Of a DNA stretch of 64,000 nt, positions 1 through 9,967 are shown piece after piece; positions within the stretch are counted from its first letter, which is position 1; each line of letters begins with the position of its first letter. The stretch comes from Bacteroidales bacterium (GTDB lineage Bacteria; Bacteroidota; Bacteroidia; Bacteroidales; UBA932). The position numbers were made by a program, and so were the translations under genes. The notes beneath the pieces are model-generated. The model saw nothing but the letters and a program-made list of their open reading frames with translations. It did not search any database and was not told the origin of the DNA. Location of the stretch: positions 1-64,000 of the forward strand of contig JAFXFS010000015.1 in assembly GCA_017513445.1 (NCBI GenBank), read 5' to 3'.

Positions 1-38
1 AAGTACATACGCTACTACAATAATGATAGAATCAAACT

Positions 39-157
39 GAGGCTAAATGGAAAAAGCCCGGTGCAATACCGAGCTCTGTTCCAATCTAAGTCAGCCTCTT
101 AATAATGTTAAACCGTCCAACTTTCGGGGGTCACATCATTTATGGCCGGTTTTTTTA
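39..157 (+). ncRNA. Possible structured small RNA ending in an intrinsic terminator
   Basis: No convincing gene lies here. The bases can fold: GAGGCT at 39-44 pairs with AGCCTC at 93-98, enclosing a small hairpin CGGT/ACCG at 59-62 and 68-71. A second stem, AACCG at 111-115 with CGGTT at 147-151, is followed by a T-run, as in an intrinsic terminator. The 5' end may lie before the window. It could be a housekeeping RNA, the tail of an upstream transcript, or the end of an insertion element. The family is not recognised. Confidence 0.3.
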
Positions 158-189
158 TTTTATAGGGCAGGGGAGTGCCCCACCTCCCT

Positions 190-313
190 CGTCATTGCTG
201 CGCGAACATTATCCGTCATTGCTGGGCGTAGCCCGGCAATCTATAACAGATTCCCGAGACAAGCTCGGGAATGACGCAATAGTAACGTCATTGCTGCGCT
301 TGCGCGGCAATCT
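190..313. repeat. Hairpin repeat island 1
   Basis: Three copies of a hairpin unit beginning CGTCATTGCTG lie here. The middle one, 214-276, is a complete 63-bp composite: a GCTGGGC/GCCCGGC hairpin, then ACAG and an ATTCCCGAG/CTCGGGAAT hairpin, with CGTCATT and AATGACG as inverted ends. The last copy, 286-313, runs into the hflX stop codon, whose TAG (plus strand CTA, 312-314) lies in the AATCTA tail of the repeat. The same units recur near 40.4, 51.1 and 58.9 kb. Confidence 0.85.
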
Positions 314-1487
314 ACCACAAGAAATTCTCAAATGGATATCTTCCTGCGTAAACCTCTTCTACCATTTTATAGATATCATTACGCAGTTTATCAATATTTA
401 GACGCTCTTTTGCAGATATAAATATACAAGGAGTATTCTCTTTTGACATCCAAGAGTGCTTTAACTCCTCTAAAGTATAATTCTTGATAGTACGAGGTTT
501 GATTGAGAATTCGTCATACTCCTCGTAAGTATATGCATCAACCTTATTAAATACAACAAAAATTGGTTTATCTTTCACTCCAATCTCTGCAAGTGTCTGA
601 TTTACAACCTTTATCTGCTCTTCAAAGTTTGGGTGTGAGATATCTACTACGTGCATTAAAATATCTGCTTCACGTACTTCGTCAAGTGTACTTTTAAAGG
701 ATTCCACCAACTGTGTAGGTAGTTTTCTAATAAAACCAACGGTATCTGAAAGCAAAAAAGGAAGATTTTCGAAGACAACTTTACGTACAGTTGTATCCAA
801 CGTTGCAAAAAGCTTATTTTCGGCGAATACATCGCTTTTTGACAAGAGATTCATAAGTGTACTCTTGCCAACATTTGTGTAACCCACAAGTGAAATACGC
901 ACCAAAGAACCGCGATTTCCTCTTTGGGAAGCCATTTGTCTATCAATCTTTTTCAATTGATCTTTTAATCTTGAGATCTTATCCAAAATAATACGACGGT
1001 CGGTCTCCAACTGACTTTCACCCGGACCACGCATATTTAGACCACCTTTACCACCTCTTTGACGTTCAAGGTGAGTCCACATTCTTGTCAAACGTGGCAG
1101 AATATATTGATACTGAGCAAGTTCCACTTGTGTTTTAGCATAAGCAGTCTTTGCTCTTTGAGCAAAGATATCAAGTATTAAAGATGTTCTATCGAATAAT
1201 TTACAACCTTCCAACTCTCGCTCAAGATTTCGAAGTTGGGAAGGGGAGAGTTCATCATCGAAGATAATTGTAGATATCTCATTTTCAGCGACATATTCAG
1301 CTATCTCCTTTAATTTACCAGAACCCACGTATGTGCTACTTAAAGGAGCATCGAGCTTCTGCGTAAAACGCTTAAGCCCGATGCAACCATCAGTTTCCGC
1401 TAAAAACTCCAACTCATCTAGGTACTCATTTACCTGATCTTCAGTGGTGTTTTTGCTTATTACAGCAACAAATATTGCTCTCTCCAT
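312..1487 (-). CDS. hflX: GTPase HflX
   Basis: This is a ribosome-associated GTPase of the HflX family, known to split stalled or stress-inactivated 70S ribosomes. The 391 residues have the usual layout: an N-terminal HflX domain, a glycine-rich linker (RGGKGGLNMRGPGESQLETD), a helical stretch, then the G domain. Visible motifs are G1 GYTNVGKST, G3 DTVGF and G4 NKVD. It is the last gene of a leftward set and follows frdB by only five bases, so it is probably co-transcribed with fumarate reductase. Its stop codon lies inside a repeat unit. Confidence 0.95.
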   Translation of the reverse strand: MERAIFVAVISKNTTEDQVNEYLDELEFLAETDGCIGLKRFTQKLDAPLSSTYVGSGKLKEIAEYVAENEISTIIFDDELSPSQLRNLERELEGCKLFDRTSLILDIFAQRAKTAYAKTQVELAQYQYILPRLTRMWTHLERQRGGKGGLNMRGPGESQLETDRRIILDKISRLKDQLKKIDRQMASQRGNRGSLVRISLVGYTNVGKSTLMNLLSKSDVFAENKLFATLDTTVRKVVFENLPFLLSDTVGFIRKLPTQLVESFKSTLDEVREADILMHVVDISHPNFEEQIKVVNQTLAEIGVKDKPIFVVFNKVDAYTYEEYDEFSIKPRTIKNYTLEELKHSWMSKENTPCIFISAKERLNIDKLRNDIYKMVEEVYAGRYPFENFLW

Positions 1488-1492
1488 TAACC

Positions 1493-2278
1493 TTAGTCTT
1501 TCAATTTAGCTGACAAGAACTCTCTGTTAAGACGAGCAATATGCGATATTTTCACACGTTTAGGACATTCCATTTCACAAGCTCTTGTGTTTGTACAGCT
1601 ACCAAAACCTAATTCATCCATCTTAGCGATCATAGATTTAACACGAGCTGCTGCCTCAACTTTACCTTGAGGAAGAAGTGCAAGTGAACTAACACGTGCA
1701 GCCACAAACAACATTGCAGAACCATTTTTACAAGTTGCTACACAAGCACCGCAACCTACACAAGCTGCTGCATCCATACTTTCGTCAGCTGCTTTTTTAG
1801 GAATTGGAATAGCGTTAGCATCTTGAGGAGCACCTGTATTTACTGAAATGAAACCACCAGCTTGAAGAATTTTATCAAAAGCGCCTCTATCTACAACCAA
1901 GTCTTTGACTACTGGGAAGCCTTTACTACGCCAAGGTTCGATAGTGATTGTTTCGCCATCTTTGAATTTTCTCATATGAAGCTGACAAGTTGTAATTTCA
2001 TCGTCAGGTCCGTGAGCACGTCCATTAATATAAAGTGAACACATACCGCAGATACCTTCACGACAGTCGTGGTCAAATGCTACAGGACCACTCTTCTTTT
2101 CGTGACAACCTTTGTTCAAAGCAACAGCTTCAATTCCCTCTTTAATGAGTTGTTCATTAAGAATATCCATCATTTCAAGGAATGAAGTGTCTGGAGATAT
2201 ATTTTTTACTTCGTAAGTCTCAAAATGTCCCTTACTTTTTGCATCTTTTTGACGCCAAACTTTTAATTTAAAATCCAT
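1493..2278 (-). CDS. frdB: Fumarate reductase/succinate dehydrogenase iron-sulfur subunit
   Basis: This is the electron-transfer subunit of the quinol:fumarate reductase used in anaerobic fumarate respiration. At 261 residues it is of normal length. The N-terminal plant-type ferredoxin domain shows CREGICGMC and a later Cys (TTCQLH) for the 2Fe-2S centre. The C-terminal half has [11 protein letters not shown] and [13 protein letters not shown] for the 4Fe-4S and 3Fe-4S centres. It lies 13 bases downstream of frdA. It should dock on a membrane cytochrome b, but that gene is not found here. Confidence 0.95.
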   Translation of the reverse strand: MDFKLKVWRQKDAKSKGHFETYEVKNISPDTSFLEMMDILNEQLIKEGIEAVALNKGCHEKKSGPVAFDHDCREGICGMCSLYINGRAHGPDDEITTCQLHMRKFKDGETITIEPWRSKGFPVVKDLVVDRGAFDKILQAGGFISVNTGAPQDANAIPIPKKAADESMDAAACVGCGACVATCKNGSAMLFVAARVSSLALLPQGKVEAAARVKSMIAKMDELGFGSCTNTRACEMECPKRVKISHIARLNREFLSAKLKD

Positions 2279-2291
2279 ATTATTGGTATTT

Positions 2292-4235
2292 TTAGTCTTT
2301 ATAATTACGAGTAGCCAATTTAACGAATTCGAACTTCAAATCCTCTTTATGTAGTTCTGGTTCAGCATTTTCGCCTTTATATTCCCAAGCACTTACATAA
2401 GCGAAGTTTTTGTCGTCACGAAGTGTCTCACCTTCAGGAGTTTGCATCTCTTCACGGAAGTGACCACCGCAAGACTCTTTACGATTAAGAGCATCACGAG
2501 CCATCAACTCACCGATTTCGAAGAAGTCAGCCAAACGTAGAGCTTTTTCTAACTCTTGGTTGAATTCAGCTTTATCTCCAGGTACATAGACATTTTTCCA
2601 GAATTCAGCTTTCAAAGCTTTAATCTCTTCGATTGCCTTTTTCAAACCAGCTTCATTACGAGCCATACCTACATATTCCCACATCAAGTGACCAAGTTCT
2701 TTATGGAAGCGGTCAACACTCTTATTACCCTTGATATTCAACACTTTATCACATTTTTCTTCAAATGCTTTTTCTGCCTCTTCGAATGCAGGATCGTTGA
2801 TATCAGTCTTAGGAACTTGAATCTTTCCAGCAAGGTAATCTCCAATTGTGTAAGGAAGGATGAAGTAACCATCAGCCAAACCTTGCATCAATGCAGAAGC
2901 ACCCAAACGGTTTCCACCGTGGTCAGAGAAGTTTGCCTCTCCAATTGCATAAAGACCAGGAATTGTTGTTTGTAGGTTATAGTCAACCCAGATACCACCC
3001 ATTGTGTAGTGGATAGCAGGGTAAATCATCATTGGTTCTTCGTAAGGATTTACAGCGGTAATCTTTTCATACATTTGGAACAAGTTACCATAACGAGCTG
3101 TAATAACATCTTTACCCAAACGAGCAATAGCAGTTTTAAAATCCAAAAATACTGCAAGACCTTGTTCATTTACACCATAACCAGCATCACATCTCTCTTT
3201 TGCAGCACGAGATGCAACGTCACGAGGTACAAGGTTACCGAAAGCAGGATATCTTCTCTCCAAGAAGTAATCTCTATCCTCTTCAGCAATTTGAGATGCT
3301 TTAACTTCACCTTTACGAAGGCGAGCAACATCTTCTAATTTTTTAGGAACCCAGATTCTACCATCATTTCTAAGTGACTCAGACATTAGAGTTAGCTTAG
3401 ATTGTTGGTCACCGTGTACAGGGATACAAGTTGGGTGGATTTGAGCAAAACAAGGATTTGCAAAGAAAGCACCTTTCTTATAACATTGCCAAGCTGCAGA
3501 ACCATTACAGTTCATAGCATTTGTTGAAAGGAAATATGTGTTACCATAACCACCAGTTGCAAGAACAACAGCGTGAGCACCGAAACGCTCTAATTTACCA
3601 GTAACAAGGTTTCTTGCAATAATACCTTTTGCTTCTCCATTTATCATAACCAAATCAACCATCTCGTGACGAGGGTAGCTGGTTACTGATTTTTTAGCAA
3701 TTTGACGGTTAAGAGCAGCGTATGCTCCAAGAAGTAGCTGTTGACCTGTTTGTCCACGAGCATAGAAAGTACGAGAAACCTGCGCACCACCAAATGAACG
3801 GTTGTCAAGAAGTCCACCATAATCACGTGCGAATGGAACACCTTGTGCAACGCATTGGTCAATAATACTGTTACTTACCTCAGCTAGACGGTAAACATTT
3901 GCCTCTCTACTTCTGTAGTCACCACCTTTGATAGTGTCATAGAATAATCTGTAAACTGAGTCATTGTCATTTTGATAATTCTTAGCAGCATTAATACCAC
4001 CTTGTGCTGCAATTGAGTGTGCACGACGTGGAGAATCGCTGATACAGAAGATCTTGACATTGTATCCCAATTCGCCTAATGAAGCAGCTGCAGAAGCACC
4101 ACCAAGACCTGTACCTACAACAATGATTTCTAATTTTCTCTTGTTTGCAGGGCTGACAACCCTAATGTGTGCTTTATGCTCAGTCCATTTTTGAGCTAAA
4201 GGTCCTTCCGGAATTTTGGAATCAAGTTTTGCCAT
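2292..4235 (-). CDS. frdA: Fumarate reductase/succinate dehydrogenase flavoprotein subunit
   Basis: This is the catalytic subunit that binds FAD covalently and interconverts fumarate and succinate at the inner face of the membrane. The 647 residues match the long Bacteroidota/epsilon-type FrdA. A dinucleotide-binding [13 protein letters not shown] lies near residue 41, and the FAD-attachment region [11 protein letters not shown] and the substrate-site [10 protein letters not shown] are present. It is the first gene of the leftward operon frdA-frdB-hflX. In Bacteroidota frdC normally precedes frdA; here only about 100 bases separate the frdA start from the divergent hexosaminidase start, so frdC is missing from the locus. 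Confidence 0.96.
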   Translation of the reverse strand: MAKLDSKIPEGPLAQKWTEHKAHIRVVSPANKRKLEIIVVGTGLGGASAAASLGELGYNVKIFCISDSPRRAHSIAAQGGINAAKNYQNDNDSVYRLFYDTIKGGDYRSREANVYRLAEVSNSIIDQCVAQGVPFARDYGGLLDNRSFGGAQVSRTFYARGQTGQQLLLGAYAALNRQIAKKSVTSYPRHEMVDLVMINGEAKGIIARNLVTGKLERFGAHAVVLATGGYGNTYFLSTNAMNCNGSAAWQCYKKGAFFANPCFAQIHPTCIPVHGDQQSKLTLMSESLRNDGRIWVPKKLEDVARLRKGEVKASQIAEEDRDYFLERRYPAFGNLVPRDVASRAAKERCDAGYGVNEQGLAVFLDFKTAIARLGKDVITARYGNLFQMYEKITAVNPYEEPMMIYPAIHYTMGGIWVDYNLQTTIPGLYAIGEANFSDHGGNRLGASALMQGLADGYFILPYTIGDYLAGKIQVPKTDINDPAFEEAEKAFEEKCDKVLNIKGNKSVDRFHKELGHLMWEYVGMARNEAGLKKAIEEIKALKAEFWKNVYVPGDKAEFNQELEKALRLADFFEIGELMARDALNRKESCGGHFREEMQTPEGETLRDDKNFAYVSAWEYKGENAEPELHKEDLKFEFVKLATRNYKD

Positions 4236-4298
4236 ATTTAGTTTGTAATTAAAATTAGTGCAAATTTTGCTATTTTTATGTTAATTAACAATTATTTG

Positions 4299-4306
4299 TA
4301 AATTTG
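4299..4306 (+). promoter_or_regulatory. TAnnTTTG promoter element for the hexosaminidase gene
   Basis: TAAATTTG fits the Bacteroidota -7 consensus and lies 30 bases before the ATG at 4336. No clear TTTG is found at the -33 distance, so this is only a moderate call. Confidence 0.4.
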
Positions 4307-4335
4307 TGCTACTTCAAATATTTAATTTCTTTATA

Positions 4336-6651
4336 ATGAAACAAAAATCTTACTTTCTTTTAACCTTAATTTTAGGTTTTTCGTTGATTTGCAGCAATTT
4401 AAATGCTCAAGATCAACCACATCCACGATTTGATAATGTAAATTATCGTCCATCCCCTCACGATTTTGTTCCACTTCCACAATTAGTCAATGACATTGAT
4501 GGATACATTATTTTGGAAAAAGGTCTGACCATTGTTGACCTTACTCAAAATCCAAAGGATAAAGATAGTAATTTTAATTCAAATTACCTCAAAGAAAAAC
4601 TTATTAAGGTGTTTGACTTCGAAATTATTGAAGAAAAAGTGGCTCCAGAGAAGAATTTTATCCTTTTAACTATCAATCAAGAGCCCCAAAAGTTTGAAAA
4701 TATTGAACACGGTGATAGTCCAGAAGCATACTCTTTAACTGTTAAAGATGGCTATGTACACATTGATGGTAGATCAAAAACCGGTCTGTTTTATGGTATT
4801 CAAACACTACTTCAATTACTTCCTCCACAAGTATATGCAAACATCACAAACAAACACGATGGTGCAATGCTTAAAGAGTACTATTTAGGTAATATTGAGG
4901 TAATTGATGCTCCACGCTTCGAATATAGAGGTAATATGCTTGACGTATCTCGTTCATTCTTTGATAAAGATTTCATTATCAGACACTTGGATCGTCTTGC
5001 ATATCACAAAATAAACAAATTCCACTGGCACCTTACTGATGATAACGGTTGGAGAATTGAGATTAAAAAATACCCTGAACTTACAAGAAAAGGTGCTTGG
5101 AGAGGTAAAAATGAAGTTCTTGAAGGCTGGTTTAATACAGGCGATGACTCTTACGGTGGATATTACACACAAGAGGAGATTAAAGAGATTGTAAAATATG
5201 CAGCCGACAGAAACATTGAAATTATTCCTGAAATTGACCTTCCAGGACACTCGAAAGCTGTAATTGCTTCATATCCAAATGTTAATTGTAAAATTGAAAG
5301 TGAATTTTACAGTATTCAAGGTGAATCTAATAATGTTTGGTGTGTAGGTAATGAAGATAACTACAAAATGCTTGATAACATCATCAAGGAGATTGTGAAA
5401 CTTTTCCCATCAGAATATATTCACATCGGTGGTGATGAGGTAAATATGGTAGGTTGGGAACACTGTGAAGAGTGCCAGGCCCTTATGAAAAGAGAGGGAA
5501 TGACCGAAGAGATTGAACTCCTTAACTACTTTGTTCGCAGATTGGAAAATATTGTAGGTAAATATGGTAAAAAAATGGCTGGTTGGGAAGAGATTCTTGA
5601 TGGCGGAGAGCTTAAACCAAATACTTTGGTAACATCTTGGCACTACGCAGGTGGCGAAAAAGCTATCGAAAAGAATCAACCTACAGTAATGCAAGTATGT
5701 GAATATTGCTACTTTGATATGAAATATTCAGATAAAGAGAGAGGTCACAACTGGGCAGCAATAGTAACATTGGAAGATGCTTATAGATTTGACCCTATTG
5801 GTAGTTTTAAATTGACTAAAGAGCAAGAAAAACTTATTCTTGGACCACAAGGAGCTCTTTGGACAGAAATGTTATTCTTACCTCCTCATTTCTCTGATTA
5901 TCAAATGTTTCCAAGACTTTGTGCAACTGCAGAAGTTGGTTGGACTCCTCTAAATCAAAGAGAATGGGAAGCATTCAATAATCGTATTCACGGAAAGCAT
6001 CTTGAAAGAATGTATCAAATGGGTATCAAGTATAGAATTCCATTCCCTAAAGTTGAATATAAAGGCAATCAACTTGTTGTAGAATCACCATATCCTGCTG
6101 CAGTTGTAAGATACTCTACTGATGGTCTATCTCCTACAATCTACTCTCCTGTAGTAACAGGAAATATCATCACAGATGCTCCTCATAAATTTAGATTTGC
6201 TACTTTCTACCACGATATTAAGAGTGCTACTGTTGGAGCTGAAAACATTGATATTTATCAATACCAAACTCCAGAAGTAAAAGTTACATCTTCAATGAAT
6301 GGTATCAAAGGTTGGGAACTGGATAAATTAACAGATTGGAAACAACCTACTGCATTCAGATCAGACAGAAGAGCTCAAGAGGGCGACTGGATTCTATTTG
6401 AATTCCCACAAGGTCTTAATTGTGAAAAGATTACATCATACTCTTCAGATCCAGAAGTTGATTTTTATGGAATAAATAAAGGTCACGTAGAGATCTCTTA
6501 CGATGGTGTTAATTTTGAAAATGCTGGAGAATATCGTTACAACAAAGCAATTATCGAAAATATTGAAAAAGAGGTAAAAGCTGTAAAAATTGTTATTGAC
6601 GGAATTAATGATGGTAGATACATCATTATTCAAGATTTAAGAATTGAATAA
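4336..6651 (+). CDS. Secreted beta-N-acetylhexosaminidase, GH20 family
   Basis: The protein hydrolyses terminal N-acetylglucosamine or N-acetylgalactosamine from glycans, in the periplasm or at the surface. The start chosen is ATG 4336, giving 771 residues and a clean signal peptide ending SNLNAQ; a GTG at 4306 would add ten residues before it and overlaps the promoter. Domains in order are signal peptide, GH20b alpha/beta domain, GH20 barrel with the catalytic Asp-Glu pair in HIGGDEVN (D367/E368), a chitobiase C-terminal-like domain (RYSTDGLSPT), and a C-terminal beta-sandwich resembling a carbohydrate-binding module. The next gene starts two bases after the stop. Confidence 0.93.
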   Translation: MKQKSYFLLTLILGFSLICSNLNAQDQPHPRFDNVNYRPSPHDFVPLPQLVNDIDGYIILEKGLTIVDLTQNPKDKDSNFNSNYLKEKLIKVFDFEIIEEKVAPEKNFILLTINQEPQKFENIEHGDSPEAYSLTVKDGYVHIDGRSKTGLFYGIQTLLQLLPPQVYANITNKHDGAMLKEYYLGNIEVIDAPRFEYRGNMLDVSRSFFDKDFIIRHLDRLAYHKINKFHWHLTDDNGWRIEIKKYPELTRKGAWRGKNEVLEGWFNTGDDSYGGYYTQEEIKEIVKYAADRNIEIIPEIDLPGHSKAVIASYPNVNCKIESEFYSIQGESNNVWCVGNEDNYKMLDNIIKEIVKLFPSEYIHIGGDEVNMVGWEHCEECQALMKREGMTEEIELLNYFVRRLENIVGKYGKKMAGWEEILDGGELKPNTLVTSWHYAGGEKAIEKNQPTVMQVCEYCYFDMKYSDKERGHNWAAIVTLEDAYRFDPIGSFKLTKEQEKLILGPQGALWTEMLFLPPHFSDYQMFPRLCATAEVGWTPLNQREWEAFNNRIHGKHLERMYQMGIKYRIPFPKVEYKGNQLVVESPYPAAVVRYSTDGLSPTIYSPVVTGNIITDAPHKFRFATFYHDIKSATVGAENIDIYQYQTPEVKVTSSMNGIKGWELDKLTDWKQPTAFRSDRRAQEGDWILFEFPQGLNCEKITSYSSDPEVDFYGINKGHVEISYDGVNFENAGEYRYNKAIIENIEKEVKAVKIVIDGINDGRYIIIQDLRIE

Positions 6652-6653
6652 TT

Positions 6654-7466
6654 ATGGAATTTTTTGCTAAAAGTAAATCCACAAATATTAGTGTATATAT
6701 TTCAGATAGCAAGAAGGGGGATAAAACTATAATCCTCCTTCACGGCTATCTCGAAACTATCTATATTTGGGAAGATTTTAGAGAATATTTAAAAGATTAT
6801 AGAACTATTGCTATAGATCTTCCAGGACACGGACTAACAACTTCACATCCTGAATCCAATTCAATGGAATTATGTGCTGATGTTGTTAAAGATGTTATGG
6901 AAATATGTAATGTTTCCAAAGCTGTAGTTGCCGGCCATTCAATGGGTGGATATGTAGCTCAAATGTGTTGTAAAAAGTATCCTGAACTATTTACAGGACT
7001 TATTTTACTTAATTCCAACACATTCGCAGATAGCGAAGAAAAGAAAAAAGATAGAGTTAAAGATATTATTAAAATTGAAGGAAATGCACTTCTTAATATA
7101 GCTTCCGCTATGATTCCAAAAATGTATTATAGCGACAATTTAAGAAGATGTGACGATATTATTAGAGAAACTATTGAGATTTGTGAAACTCACGATCCAA
7201 TGGGTATTATTGCCTCAATAAATGGACTTATGGCTCGTTCAGATTATAACGATTTTATTAAAGGTTATAAATCGCCTGCTCTCTTTATTTATGGAGAGAA
7301 TGATCCATTTTTGAGTGAAGAAAAGAGATTGGAAATGATAAATAATTATCCTAATGTTGAACATAAAACCCTTCCAAAATGCGCTCACAACTCATTTATT
7401 GAGTATCCAGAGTTAGTTAAAAACGAGGTTGTTCAATTTATGGATAAGTTTTCAACAAATGAATAA
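6654..7466 (+). CDS. Alpha/beta hydrolase
   Basis: This is a cytoplasmic alpha/beta-hydrolase fold protein of 270 residues with no signal peptide. The oxyanion region LLHGYLE near residue 29, the nucleophile elbow GHSMGGY near residue 95, an Asp in GENDPF and the catalytic His in CAHNSF are all present, so it should be active. The substrate cannot be read from the sequence; small esters or lactones are typical of the family. The gene begins two bases after the hexosaminidase stop, so the two are probably co-transcribed. Confidence 0.85.
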   Translation: MEFFAKSKSTNISVYISDSKKGDKTIILLHGYLETIYIWEDFREYLKDYRTIAIDLPGHGLTTSHPESNSMELCADVVKDVMEICNVSKAVVAGHSMGGYVAQMCCKKYPELFTGLILLNSNTFADSEEKKKDRVKDIIKIEGNALLNIASAMIPKMYYSDNLRRCDDIIRETIEICETHDPMGIIASINGLMARSDYNDFIKGYKSPALFIYGENDPFLSEEKRLEMINNYPNVEHKTLPKCAHNSFIEYPELVKNEVVQFMDKFSTNE

Positions 7467-7695
7467 AAAAGCGGTTAATAAGTTGTTGATAACCTATTAA
7501 TAACTTTTTTACAACTGTTAATAAGTTTATTTATACACAATTTATCAATACTTATTAACAACTTTATGAATAGAAAATGTTAATAAAAATATGGGCTGTA
7601 GATAGCTACAACAGCGTTTTTAATGAGTTATCAACATTATCAACAGTCTATAAATAATAACATCTAATAAAAGTAAAAATTAAATAATAATATAT
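7467..7695. other. oriC: Candidate replication origin: cluster of DnaA-box-like 9-mers
   Basis: This 229-base gap contains at least seven 9-mers of the form TTATNAACA or TTATNCACA. On the minus strand they lie at 7484-7492, 7516-7524 and 7578-7586; on the plus strand at 7531-7539 (TTATACACA, a consensus DnaA box), 7552-7560, 7628-7636 and 7637-7645. Two weaker copies are at 7473-7481 and 7542-7550. The last two boxes are in tandem and are followed by about 50 bases of almost pure A/T that could unwind. Density, mixed orientation and the adjoining AT tract are what an oriC looks like. A regulator-binding array is the alternative. Confidence 0.5.
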
Positions 7696-8712
7696 ATGAA
7701 CGAAAACTTTGATCCAAGAATTGCCGGTACCTCAAAAGATGGAGATTTTGAGGGAAAGATTCGTCCACAGGATTTTTCACAATTTTCAGGTCAGGAGAAG
7801 ATTCTTGAAAATTTGAAAATTTTTGTTCAGGCAGCACTTTTAAGAGGTGATACATTGGATCACGTTCTACTGCACGGACCTCCGGGTTTGGGTAAGACTA
7901 CATTGGCATCAATTATTGCTAATGAGTTGGGAGTAGGAATGAAGACAACCTCTGGCCCTGTTTTGGATAAGCCAGGAGATTTAGCAGGACTTTTGACCTC
8001 TCTAAATGAGGGTGATGTACTTTTTATAGATGAAATACACCGTCTATCTCCAATAGTTGAAGAGTATCTATATTCTGCAATGGAGGATTATACTATTGAT
8101 ATAATGATAGACAAGGGGCCTGGAGCAAGATCTGTTCAAATTTCATTGAGTCCATTTACACTAATTGGAGCTACAACGAGAAGTGGTCTTTTAACAGCTC
8201 CTCTTCGTGCGAGATTTGGTATTACATCACATTTAGAGTATTATGATGCTGATGTTTTAATAAAAATTATCACTCGTAGTGCATCTATCCTTAATATAGA
8301 TATTGATTCTTTAGCAGCAAAAGAGATTGCTTGTAGAAGTAGAGGTACACCACGAATTGCCAACTCACTATTAAGAAGGGTTAGAGACTTTGCTCAAGTT
8401 AAAGGAAATGGTGTTATAAATTTGGAGATTGCAAAATATGCTCTTGATGCTCTTAATATTGATAAAAGGGGCTTGGATCAGATTGATAATAAGATACTTA
8501 GTACGATTATACAAAAATTCAAAGGAGGTCCTGTTGGAGCTGGAACATTAGCGACTGCTGTTGGTGAAGATGTTGGAACACTCGAAGAGGTTTATGAACC
8601 ATATCTTATAAAAGAGGGTTTTATTCAGCGTACACCAAGAGGTCGTGAAGTTACCGATTTGGCATACAAACATTTAGGACTTTCAAAATATTCAGATAAT
8701 TCACTTTTTTAA
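7696..8712 (+). CDS. ruvB: Holliday junction DNA helicase RuvB
   Basis: RuvB is the AAA+ motor of the RuvAB complex that drives branch migration of Holliday junctions. The 338 residues are full length. They show the N-terminal [11 protein letters not shown] stretch, Walker [10 protein letters not shown], Walker [10 protein letters not shown], sensor 1 GATTR, the arginine-finger region APLRARFG and the C-terminal winged helix ([17 protein letters not shown]). It stands alone, with ruvA and ruvC elsewhere, directly after the candidate origin. Confidence 0.97.
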   Translation: MNENFDPRIAGTSKDGDFEGKIRPQDFSQFSGQEKILENLKIFVQAALLRGDTLDHVLLHGPPGLGKTTLASIIANELGVGMKTTSGPVLDKPGDLAGLLTSLNEGDVLFIDEIHRLSPIVEEYLYSAMEDYTIDIMIDKGPGARSVQISLSPFTLIGATTRSGLLTAPLRARFGITSHLEYYDADVLIKIITRSASILNIDIDSLAAKEIACRSRGTPRIANSLLRRVRDFAQVKGNGVINLEIAKYALDALNIDKRGLDQIDNKILSTIIQKFKGGPVGAGTLATAVGEDVGTLEEVYEPYLIKEGFIQRTPRGREVTDLAYKHLGLSKYSDNSLF

Positions 8713-8722
8713 ATAAATTTTT

Positions 8723-9961
8723 ATGAAAAAGATTCTTTCTATAGTTTTAGCTTTCATTTCAATTACATCATTTGCTTGTACATCTGCTATTATTACAGGT
8801 AAAGCAACACCAGACGGAAGAGCTTTAATGTGGAAACATAGAGATACAGGTACATTGGATAATCGTATAGAGAAAATAGAGGGAGAAAAATACTCTTTTA
8901 TTGCACTATTCAATAGTAATGTTGATGAAGCTACTGAGGCCTGGGCTGGAACAAATGAGACAGGTTTTAGTATTATGAACACAGCTTCATACAACTTAAA
9001 ACCAAGTGATGATAAGACAAAAATAGTTGATTTAGAAGGAGTTATAATGTATAAAGCTCTTTCTGTTTGTAAGAATTTGGAAGATTTTGAGAATCTTTTG
9101 AATAAAATGAAAAAACCTCTTGGTGTTGAGGCAAATTTTGGTGTTATCGATGCTGAAGGTGGTGCAGCTTATTATGAGGTAAATAATTTTGAGTGGACAA
9201 AAATTGATGTAAATGATCCTAAAATTGCACCTCAAGGTTTCTTGGTAGTTGCAAATTATTCATACACAGGAGATTACGATCAAGGTAGTGGATACGTAAG
9301 ATATACTACAGCTCATATAAATTTTCTTAAAAATAAGGGAAGAAACGGTGAATTTACTCCACAATGGATATTTAACGATTGTTCAAGATCTTTCTATAAT
9401 TCAGCATTGGATATAGATTTAGTGAAAGATCCTTCACTTACTCCAAGTGGTTGGTTTATAGATCAAGATTTTATTCCTAGAAGAATTTCATCTGCATCAG
9501 TAGTTATACAAAGTGTTTTACCTGAAGAAAATCCAGCTCTTACTACAATGTGGACTGTGTTAGGTTATCCACCAATTGGAGTAGCTGTTCCTCTATTTGT
9601 AAATGAACAATTACCAAAATATATGGTAAAATACTCCGACAATAACTATCAAACTCTACTAATTGATGTAGAAAATCCTTTACATTGTGAAATGTGTGAC
9701 TATGTCCTTGAATTAAAAAAGGATGTATTTCCTATGAAGAGGGGTAATGGTAAAGACTATTTTAACTTCTCAAAACTGTATAACAGTGAAGGCAATGGTT
9801 ATATGCAGGTTTTTGGAGAGGTAGAGAAGAGTAATTTTGAGGTTTATGATATTATAAGTAAAAAATGGAGAGAATCTGGAAAGGTTGATTCAAAAGAGTT
9901 ACAATCTTTCTATGATGCAATTTATTTAAATATTGCAAACCAGAAGATATTGCGAAAATAA
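8723..9961 (+). CDS. Secreted Ntn-type linear amide C-N hydrolase
   Basis: The 412-residue protein begins with a signal peptide whose likely cleavage point leaves Cys19 (SFA|CTSAIITG) as the new N-terminus. That Cys-first start, followed by a DGR-x-LMWKHRD stretch, is what choloylglycine hydrolase and acyl-CoA:6-APA acyltransferase-like Ntn hydrolases show; Cys would be both nucleophile and base donor. The later GTNETGFSIMNT and ANFGVIDAEGGAAYYEV segments also fit the fold. Location is periplasmic or outer surface. The substrate is unknown; bile-salt, acyl-amino acid or peptide amides are possible. The N-terminal Cys could be misread as a lipobox, but -3 is Ser and -2 is Phe, which is poor. 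Confidence 0.7.
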   Translation: MKKILSIVLAFISITSFACTSAIITGKATPDGRALMWKHRDTGTLDNRIEKIEGEKYSFIALFNSNVDEATEAWAGTNETGFSIMNTASYNLKPSDDKTKIVDLEGVIMYKALSVCKNLEDFENLLNKMKKPLGVEANFGVIDAEGGAAYYEVNNFEWTKIDVNDPKIAPQGFLVVANYSYTGDYDQGSGYVRYTTAHINFLKNKGRNGEFTPQWIFNDCSRSFYNSALDIDLVKDPSLTPSGWFIDQDFIPRRISSASVVIQSVLPEENPALTTMWTVLGYPPIGVAVPLFVNEQLPKYMVKYSDNNYQTLLIDVENPLHCEMCDYVLELKKDVFPMKRGNGKDYFNFSKLYNSEGNGYMQVFGEVEKSNFEVYDIISKKWRESGKVDSKELQSFYDAIYLNIANQKILRK

Positions 9962-9967
9962 TCAATA

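Noticed and set aside
4306..4335. GTG start for the hexosaminidase at 4306
   Set aside because: It would put ten residues before the signal peptide and overlaps the likely promoter box; ATG 4336 is better.
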